DNA of 64,000 nt. It comes from an uncultured bacterium (GTDB taxonomy: Bacteria; Planctomycetota; UBA8742; UBA2392). Positions 58,286-64,000 of the stretch are shown in pieces. Every line of letters starts with the position of its first letter. Position 1 is the stretch's first letter. The stretch covers positions 214,260-278,259 of the forward strand of contig CALLQI010000017.1 of the NCBI GenBank assembly GCA_938014885.1, given 5' to 3'. Under the pieces are notes generated by a model that saw only the letters and a program-made list of their open reading frames with translations, was not told where the DNA came from and searched no databases. The position numbers and the translations under genes are program-made.

Positions 58286-60373
58286 ATGGTCCACATCCCG
58301 GATGACAAGTCCAACCCTGCCCCGCAGGGTCAACCGCAACGACCCGCGGCGCGGCCCGCGCCCGCCCGCAAGCCCCCCACCGGCGAACAGGCCCAAAGGC
58401 CCGGCACCGGTGAACAGGCCAAGCGCCCACCCACCGGCGAACAGGCGCGTCCAGCCACTGGCGAGCACAAGCGCCCTCCCGGCGACAAGCGCCCCACCGG
58501 CCCAACCCAGCGCCCCGCCGGCGGCACGCGCCCGTCCAAGATTCTTTCCCTTGAGCCGCCGCGCCGTCAGCCCGGCTCAGGCAGCCCTGCACTGGCCAAG
58601 CCCAACCAGCGCCTTGACCAGTTGGCCGGCCCCAAGACCACCAGCGCGCGTCATCGCGGCCTGTTCGGCACCATCGGCCGTGAACGTAACGATGCCACGA
58701 CCCCGCCGGCACCGCCGCCGCAAGGCCCGGGCGCTACGGGCATGGAGACCCGCTTCGTCAAGCGCACCGCCAAAGAAGGCCCCGTTGATCTCGGTGCCGA
58801 CGCTGCGGCCGCGCAGGACATGATCGTTCGCCGTAAGCCCACGCGTCGCATCCCCAAGCCGGGTGGCGGCATCCAGGGTGAAGCTGCTCCGCTTGACAGC
58901 ATGGGTTCAGGCCGTCGCCCCAGCATTGACCCGGGCCCGCCGCAGCGCATGGATTCCAACGTGCCGCCGGTCGTGAACATCCCTATCCCGCAGGCCAGCC
59001 TGCCGCGCCGTGATGCGCCGCCGCCTCCTCCGGCCGTGCGTGGCAATACGCTTGCCGGCGTCAGTGCCGAAGAATTGCTGGGTGAAGACGGACGCCGCGT
59101 ACTCGAAGAAATGCGCCGCCGCGAGGCCGAAGCCCGGCGCGCGCCGCCGCCGCAACAGTACCAGGCCCCGCAGCCGACCTATCCGCCAAGCCAGCCGGGC
59201 CGGCCGCTGCACCCGGGCACGCAGGATTCCAGCCGCATGAGCTTCCAGGCCGCCGAATACGGCGCGCAGGAAGCCATGGAGCAGGTGAGCCCCAGTGATG
59301 AACTCGCGCCGCAGGACAGCTTCCTGGCCGGGCCGACGCGCCGCATCCAGCGTGATGTGCTGCAGACGCCGATGCCCGTGGACGCACCGGACCCGGTGGT
59401 GGCAACGCCGCCGTCGGATGACCTTGGCTACGAGAAGCCTGTCGATTTCGGCGACGCGCAGCCGCAGTACGGGCAGGAAGTCGTTGACGACAGTGAATCC
59501 GCGCCCGTCGCCCGCGAAAGCGCCGCCCACGATGAAATGGAGCAGCGCGCGGGATACCTGCTGTGGCTGCAAGGCGTGATCACAAGGGAAGAGGTCGAAG
59601 ACGCGCTGCAGTCCGCAGGCCATGTATCCCCCGAAGTACAGCAACTGATCGTTGAAAGTGCCTTCACGGACCAGATCACGCTGTATCGCTTCCTGGCCCG
59701 CCACGAAAGCATCGCGCCCATCGACCTGGCGGCCGTGGAACCGATGGATGAAGCCCTCGCGTGCCTGCGTCCGGCCATCGCCCGTAGCTATCGCGTGGTG
59801 CCCGTGGCCAAGGTCGGCGAGTTGCTGCTGGTGGCCGCGGCATGGCCCTTTGACCCGCGCCGCCTGCTGGAACTGCGCCGCCTGACTGCCAGCAAGGTCA
59901 AGCTCTACGTCGCCACCGAAGACGAAATTGAATTGGCATTGCAGCGCTACTACCCGGCCTCGCAGCAGACCCTGCGCTCGCCCAAGCCCGTTGCCGACGC
60001 GGACAATGATGAAGCGGCGCGCACGGCCCAAGACGAAGGCGGGGAAGGCGGAGAAGGCGGGTTCAGCGACAGCGGCATCACCGGCGAAGGTGAGGCCCTT
60101 GAGCAGAACTATGACCCCACGCTCAGCGGCGAAGACTCGGGCCTGTACGCGCCGATCAATGGCGCGGCCAACAACGCGCCCTCGGACGTAGGCATCTCCG
60201 AGGCTGACGAGTTTGAGGCGCGGCAGGTGGCGAGCGAGTCTGACCTTGACGAGTCAAGTCTCGAAGGCGGTACCGAGATGGCCGAATCCGCCGAGCTCGA
60301 AATCGGCGGCCCCACCGGGCCACAGGGCAAACTGGAAACGGGCCCTGAGGAACTTGACCCATTCAAGGACTAG
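58286..60373 (+). CDS. MshEN (GspE/PilB N-terminal)-domain protein with long disordered regions
   Basis: 695 residues from ATG 58286 (start uncertain). The first ~400 residues are Pro/Arg/Gly-rich and disordered, opening with repeats of the type [KR]P-x-TGEQA (GEQAQRPGTGEQAKR; PPTGEQARP). A structured part near residues 440-560 includes LWLQGVITREEVEDALQSAG and SYRVVPVAKVGELLLVAAAWPFDP, the MshEN pattern that binds cyclic di-GMP or links secretion ATPases; the ATPase itself is absent. An acidic Gly/Glu tail follows (DEGGEGGEGGFSD). It precedes lepB by 81 bp, so both may be co-transcribed. Role in export is inferred. Confidence 0.72.
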   Translation: MVHIPDDKSNPAPQGQPQRPAARPAPARKPPTGEQAQRPGTGEQAKRPPTGEQARPATGEHKRPPGDKRPTGPTQRPAGGTRPSKILSLEPPRRQPGSGSPALAKPNQRLDQLAGPKTTSARHRGLFGTIGRERNDATTPPAPPPQGPGATGMETRFVKRTAKEGPVDLGADAAAAQDMIVRRKPTRRIPKPGGGIQGEAAPLDSMGSGRRPSIDPGPPQRMDSNVPPVVNIPIPQASLPRRDAPPPPPAVRGNTLAGVSAEELLGEDGRRVLEEMRRREAEARRAPPPQQYQAPQPTYPPSQPGRPLHPGTQDSSRMSFQAAEYGAQEAMEQVSPSDELAPQDSFLAGPTRRIQRDVLQTPMPVDAPDPVVATPPSDDLGYEKPVDFGDAQPQYGQEVVDDSESAPVARESAAHDEMEQRAGYLLWLQGVITREEVEDALQSAGHVSPEVQQLIVESAFTDQITLYRFLARHESIAPIDLAAVEPMDEALACLRPAIARSYRVVPVAKVGELLLVAAAWPFDPRRLLELRRLTASKVKLYVATEDEIELALQRYYPASQQTLRSPKPVADADNDEAARTAQDEGGEGGEGGFSDSGITGEGEALEQNYDPTLSGEDSGLYAPINGAANNAPSDVGISEADEFEARQVASESDLDESSLEGGTEMAESAELEIGGPTGPQGKLETGPEELDPFKD

Positions 60374-60386
60374 CGCGGATTGCGCG

Positions 60387-60406
60387 CCTGTTGCGCGCGC
60401 AACAGG
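60387..60406. promoter_or_regulatory. Perfect 20-bp palindrome before lepB
   Basis: CCTGTTGCGC followed directly by GCGCAACAGG. It starts 14 bp after the MshEN gene stop and 49 bp before the lepB ATG, with TATCCT at 60412. It could be a dyad operator or a small terminator hairpin (8-bp stem, GCGC loop); there is no U-run. Confidence 0.5.
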
Positions 60407-60454
60407 TATCGTATCCTGTACGGGGCAACTGAAGTCGCGCGCCGGGAAACAGAC

Positions 60455-62026
60455 ATGGCTCCGGAAGAGGGCAACGAGTTTTTCGAACATCTGGACCAGC
60501 AGCCGGCCGTCCCACGCCGCACCCGCCGTCCCAGCAGCAACAGCAACCGTCGCCCAGCCACGGGTGATTTCGCTTCTGTTCCTGACCCCTTTGACGATGG
60601 CGAAGCGATCAATGACCCGGACCACCCGCTGGCGCCCAGCGGTCGCCCCGCGCGTCCGCAACCAACGCCCGAGCGCCCGGCCAAACCCGCCGGCCCGGGC
60701 CTGAGCCCCGGCGTACCCAAGCTGCACGACCGCGCGCCCGCCACACGCGAAGTGCCGCGCAGCGGCGTCGTGCTTACACCCGGCGGCATCAAGCGGGTCG
60801 ATGACAAGCCGCCCGGAAGATCACCTGAGTCCATGGCTGCGCTTGATAGCCCGGCGCCTTCCAAGCGGCCGGCATCGCGCCCTCAGCCCGCGCCCGACAT
60901 CCCGCCCGATGAACCGGCCGACGCGGACATTTACGCGGAAAGCCGCGACAAAAACGATGCCGACGACGTGAACTGGGAAGAGTACGCGGCAAGCGGCTTC
61001 CCGGCCATGGCCGCCGAAGAGTTCGGCGTAAAGACCAAGACCACCGACAGCGGCCGCATGGTGCCGGTCGCCGTGCGCTCGGACCTAACGGACGAAGCCA
61101 TCAAGGGCAAGTCGGTCAAGGGCGGCGGCGGTGCCAAGCCACGCCCGGTGCAGGGCGGCAAGCACGAGGCCCGCCCGCCCGAAGCCCCGATGACCTTCTG
61201 GGGCAAAGTCGGCAAGAGCTTCCGCCTGAACAAAGTGGAAAGCGCCGCCGAAGAAGAAAGCACCGAAGCTGCCGCGCCATCCGGCAAGGGCTTCGTGAAG
61301 TCCGGCAGCCAGCAGCCGCGCAAGAGTTCGCGGCCCAAGAAAACTCCGCTTGGAATCGCGGTCAGCGTGCTGGTTGAAGTCGGCAAGATCCTGATGCTGG
61401 TGCTGCTGCTGCGCGCCTACGTGGTGCAGGTCAGCCGCGTGGAAGGCCCCAGCATGGAAGGCACCCTGACCGAGCGCGACCGCCTGGTCGTGGAACGCGT
61501 GACCGCACTGGTCGAGCGCAACCGGCACGAGCCTTGGCTGCGCTGGCTGCCCGACTTCATGGCCCCGGAACTTGAGCGCGGCGACCTGGTGGTACTGCGC
61601 AGCCCCGAAGACCCGGGTGCCGAACTGGTGAAGCGGCTGATCGGCCTGCCCGGCGACACGCTGAGGTTTGAAGACGGTAAGCTATACCTGAAACCCGCCG
61701 GCGGCACCGACTTCGCCGAAGTCAATGAAAGCTACCTGAACCACGAGTCGTTGAAGCGCGAAGATGGCACCTTCCGCAGCTACGCCATTGGCGACCTCGG
61801 CGGCGTGATTGAAGAAGGCGTTGAGCTTGTGGTGCCGGACGAACGCGTCTTCGTCATGGGCGACAACCGCGCCAGCAGCAACGACAGCCGCCGCTGGCTT
61901 GAAATCGAAGTCAAGCGCACCGAGCCCGCAAACCTTGACGCGCTGTGGGCGCACAAGAGCAGCATCGAAGGCCGCGTGATCTTCCGGATCTGGCCCAGCG
62001 ACCGCATCTGGCCGCCTGTGAAGTAG
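60455..62026 (+). CDS. lepB: Signal peptidase I with a long N-terminal extension
   Basis: This enzyme cleaves signal peptides of secreted proteins at the outer face of the inner membrane. 523 residues, against about 200-330 for most LepB proteins. Residues 1 to ~305 are disordered, Pro/Lys/Ala-rich and charged. One membrane helix (ILMLVLLLRAYVVQV) is followed by the catalytic Ser333 in VEGPSMEGTL, Lys393 in LVKRLIGLPGDTL and the FVMGDNRASSNDSR box. All conserved boxes are present. The ATG has GGGAAA upstream. It follows the MshEN gene. Confidence 0.95.
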   Translation: MAPEEGNEFFEHLDQQPAVPRRTRRPSSNSNRRPATGDFASVPDPFDDGEAINDPDHPLAPSGRPARPQPTPERPAKPAGPGLSPGVPKLHDRAPATREVPRSGVVLTPGGIKRVDDKPPGRSPESMAALDSPAPSKRPASRPQPAPDIPPDEPADADIYAESRDKNDADDVNWEEYAASGFPAMAAEEFGVKTKTTDSGRMVPVAVRSDLTDEAIKGKSVKGGGGAKPRPVQGGKHEARPPEAPMTFWGKVGKSFRLNKVESAAEEESTEAAAPSGKGFVKSGSQQPRKSSRPKKTPLGIAVSVLVEVGKILMLVLLLRAYVVQVSRVEGPSMEGTLTERDRLVVERVTALVERNRHEPWLRWLPDFMAPELERGDLVVLRSPEDPGAELVKRLIGLPGDTLRFEDGKLYLKPAGGTDFAEVNESYLNHESLKREDGTFRSYAIGDLGGVIEEGVELVVPDERVFVMGDNRASSNDSRRWLEIEVKRTEPANLDALWAHKSSIEGRVIFRIWPSDRIWPPVK

Positions 62027-62039
62027 CGGCGACGCCGGC

Positions 62040-62675
62040 CTACGCCTTTTCGATCAGCGCCTTCTGCCGGTCGCGCCACTCTTTCAGCCAGGGCTCGACC
62101 TTGTCCAGTGCGTCCAGCTTCGCGAAGTGCTCCAGCGCGGCCTTGTCATTGCCGAGCCGCCGGTTCAGTTCACCCAACAGATAGTGCACCACGGCCAGGT
62201 CGTCGGCCCCGAACTCTTCGGCCGCCAGCGCCAGCTCAAAGTATTTCACGGCCTTGCGGCGCGCGTTTTTCTGGTCGTCGTCCTGTTCGCCTTCCATGCG
62301 GCTGCACCACGTGGCCTGCAAATACAGGTCGGCGACTTCGGCGCTGCGCTTGCCGGCGTAAATCGCGATCAAGGCCGCGCGGCGGTAGCGTTCGGCCCCG
62401 CCCAGCGCCTGCCCCTTCTGCCAGTGGAAACCCGCCAGCAGTTCGCGAACGCGCTTGAGGACTTTCTCGTCGCGCATGTGGCGGTAGTCGGATTCGTAGC
62501 CGATGAAGCCGCACTCGGGGCAAACATGCAAGAACGCGGGCAGCGGGTTGCCGTCAAGATAGCGCGGGCAGAAGTCAGGGTCCTTGTCGCCGATCTTGAA
62601 GCCCGTGACCAGCTTCGACTCGAAGCCGTGGTCGCAGGCCGGGCACTTCATCAGCTTGGGCTCGTACTCCGGCAT
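62040..62675 (-). CDS. DUF2225 protein with zinc-binding cysteines
   Basis: 211 residues, cytoplasmic. The N-terminus has CPACDHGFESK and later HVCPECGFIGYESDY, two CxxC pairs that would form a zinc ribbon. The rest is helical and TPR-like: AALIAIYAGKRSAEVADLYLQ, VKYFELALAAEEFGADDLAVVHYLLGELNRRLGN. This matches DUF2225, which has a zinc ribbon plus helices and no established role. It converges with lepB (13-bp gap) and lies just downstream of the redoxin gene on the same strand, 22 bp apart, so they are likely an operon. Confidence 0.88.
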   Translation of the reverse strand: MPEYEPKLMKCPACDHGFESKLVTGFKIGDKDPDFCPRYLDGNPLPAFLHVCPECGFIGYESDYRHMRDEKVLKRVRELLAGFHWQKGQALGGAERYRRAALIAIYAGKRSAEVADLYLQATWCSRMEGEQDDDQKNARRKAVKYFELALAAEEFGADDLAVVHYLLGELNRRLGNDKAALEHFAKLDALDKVEPWLKEWRDRQKALIEKA

Positions 62676-62697
62676 GCGTGTGTTGGCGGCCTCTTGT

Positions 62698-63828
62698 TCA
62701 GCGGGTCATCAGGGCCGCGTAACGAAGCATGTCGTCGCTGCGTACGTCGTAGCGATAGATGCTGCCGTCGGCACGCACCAGTACATTGAACGGGATCAGC
62801 CCCACGTCCAGCTTCTTGACCAGTGTGTTCTCGGCGTCGCGGTCGATCCACACGTTGCGAAAGCCGATCGCGTCGGCGTTGCGCTCAATGTATTGCTCAA
62901 GCGCCGGCAGGCTTTCGTTCACACTGATGCCGAGCACCGTCAGCTTTTCACCGTACAGGCGAATCGCCTCCTGGATGAACGGCAGCTCGCCCAGGCACGC
63001 ACCGCTGCTGCTGTCCCAGAAGAACAGAAGCACCGGCTTGCCCTTCAGGTCGTCGCGGCTGATGGTCTTGCCCGCGAGGTCCGTCAGCGCAAACGCCGGC
63101 AACTCGCGGCCGACCCAGTCCAGCGCCGCCAGTTGGTCGTTCAGGAATGCCTGCGCGCCTTCATCTTTCGTCACGCGTTCCTGCTTCAGCAGCGTTTGCA
63201 GCGAGCGCTTGGCGTCTGCCACTTTGTCCATGAACAGCAGCGTGCGGATGCGCAGCATGCGCACGGCGTCGGCTTCCTGGCGGTCAGGGTGCTTTTCAAG
63301 GAAGCCTTCCAGCGCCGCCAGCGCGTCGTTCTCGCGCCCTGCGACGCGGAACAGTGTCTGGCCCATGATGAAGCGCGCGTCGGCCGCAAGTTCAGAGTCG
63401 GCGTGCGACTTCAAGAAGTCTTCGGCCGCCAGCACGGCTTCAGCCAGCCGGTCGTCCAAGCGCGACAGCGTCACCGCCAGCTCAAAGCGCGCGGGCAGCA
63501 AGTCAGCGGCCCCCGCGTGGCCGGCGACGTACGCCCGCAACGCGTCAACGTACTCGCCGTCGAGCTTGATCAGTTCGGTTTCGGCGGCCTGCATTGCGTC
63601 GCGCGAAGGGTTCGGCTCAGCCTGCAGGCGCTCAAGCTTGGTGATCAGCACGTTGCGGCGCTTGTCGAACTCGTCGAACAAGGCCTCGTAACTGTCGTAA
63701 GTTTTTGCGGCCGGAGTCTCGGCCGGTTTATCAGGTTCTGCGTCCTGCGCGCTCGCAACAGGCGCAACGACAGAGGCACCGATCAAGGCGGTAAGCAGCA
63801 GTGCGGAGAACACTCGGAACATAGGCAT
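62698..63828 (-). CDS. Secreted redoxin (TlpA-like) with an SxxC active site
   Basis: 376 residues. Signal peptide FRVFSALLLTALIGASVVAPVASA. Residues ~45-235 are helical repeats (AAETELIKLDGEYVDALRAYV; FLKSHADSELAADARFIMGQTLF), TPR-like. Residues ~240-376 form a thioredoxin domain: PVLLFFWDSSSGACLGELPFI, VLGISVNESLPALEQYI, a cis-Pro loop VGLIPFNVLVRADGS. The WCxxC motif of TlpA reads S275-G-A-C278, so only one cysteine remains. It could reduce by a monothiol route or bind a partner. ATG 63828 has GGGGAG six bases upstream. Confidence 0.85.
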   Translation of the reverse strand: MPMFRVFSALLLTALIGASVVAPVASAQDAEPDKPAETPAAKTYDSYEALFDEFDKRRNVLITKLERLQAEPNPSRDAMQAAETELIKLDGEYVDALRAYVAGHAGAADLLPARFELAVTLSRLDDRLAEAVLAAEDFLKSHADSELAADARFIMGQTLFRVAGRENDALAALEGFLEKHPDRQEADAVRMLRIRTLLFMDKVADAKRSLQTLLKQERVTKDEGAQAFLNDQLAALDWVGRELPAFALTDLAGKTISRDDLKGKPVLLFFWDSSSGACLGELPFIQEAIRLYGEKLTVLGISVNESLPALEQYIERNADAIGFRNVWIDRDAENTLVKKLDVGLIPFNVLVRADGSIYRYDVRSDDMLRYAALMTR

Positions 63829-64000
63829 GACAACTCCCCGAAAGGGGGCCGGCCCGGAAGGCGCATCACAGCGCCGAGTAATAGAATCGCACAAGCAGCC
63901 AATAAGTCAACCGCAGTTCGCGTGGCCGTGCCTTCAATCCAGTGTGTGGTGTGGGCGCCCCGCCCGCACGCTGTTGCAGTTCCGCCCCCGGCGGCGGACG
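63829..64000. other. Terminal intergenic DNA
   Basis: 172 bp upstream of the redoxin gene with no recognisable gene. It contains the CCCCGAAAGGGGG-type run near 63836-63850. The next gene lies beyond the window. Confidence 0.6.

Overview
The window is high-GC bacterial DNA, about 64 kb, with densely packed genes, many 4-base start/stop overlaps and frequent TTG/GTG starts. The gene content points to Planctomycetota or a close relative, though I cannot fix the class. It includes a fused SecDF, a type III polyketide synthase with a methyltransferase and an FAD reductase, a TIGR03790-type protein, a STAS/zinc-ribbon protein, orphan immunity genes and long disordered N-terminal extensions. I found no rRNA, tRNA, CRISPR array, transposase or phage gene.

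Layout. 1-3198: tail of a hypothetical gene, then three lower-GC immunity-like genes (SUKH/SMI1-KNR4 and two others) set among short repeats, then 720 bp of hairpin-rich non-coding DNA. 3199-9162: MarR regulator, a diverged carbamoyltransferase, pdxJ, a large unknown coiled-coil protein and a chorismate mutase-prephenate dehydrogenase (tyrA). 9231-18870, minus strand: a translation/secretion block read as lipoprotein, nusA, infB, yajC, a small secreted protein, secDF. 18973-22353: MgtC/DUF4010 membrane protein, purF, and an orphan Imm1-type immunity gene bounded by 23-bp direct repeats. 22626-26429: secreted and membrane proteins (carboxypeptidase-regulatory-like, CAP domain, YdcF/SanA-like).

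26471-36363 is the most distinctive part. A type III PKS, methyltransferase and FAD reductase operon runs on the plus strand. On the minus strand it is flanked on one side by two FtsX/MacB-type permeases, a LolD-like ATPase and an aldehyde-dehydrogenase-like pseudoenzyme, and on the other by a MacA/HlyD-like adaptor. This looks like synthesis plus export of a polyketide-derived lipid or phenol, which is inference. 36455-40336: GNAT, then a sulfite-oxidase-like molybdoenzyme, a membrane protein, an HTTM-DUF393 fusion and a lipoprotein. 40341-48801: two tandem membrane-anchored paralogues, a TIGR03790-like protein, riboflavin synthase, a DUF3592 protein, an FdhD homologue lacking its CxxC, and an ABC1/UbiB kinase-like protein. 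48929-56569: aminotransferase, propeller-like protein, DUF58, transglutaminase and BatA/VWA proteins. 56690-63828: STAS/zinc-ribbon protein with a possible degenerate kinase domain, an MshEN-domain protein, signal peptidase I with a roughly 310-residue extension, DUF2225 and a redoxin with an SxxC active site.

A recurring theme is familiar folds with key residues changed: the carbamoyltransferase (HHxxQ), the ALDH-like protein (Cys to Asn, Glu to Gln), FdhD (no CxxC) and the redoxin (SxxC).
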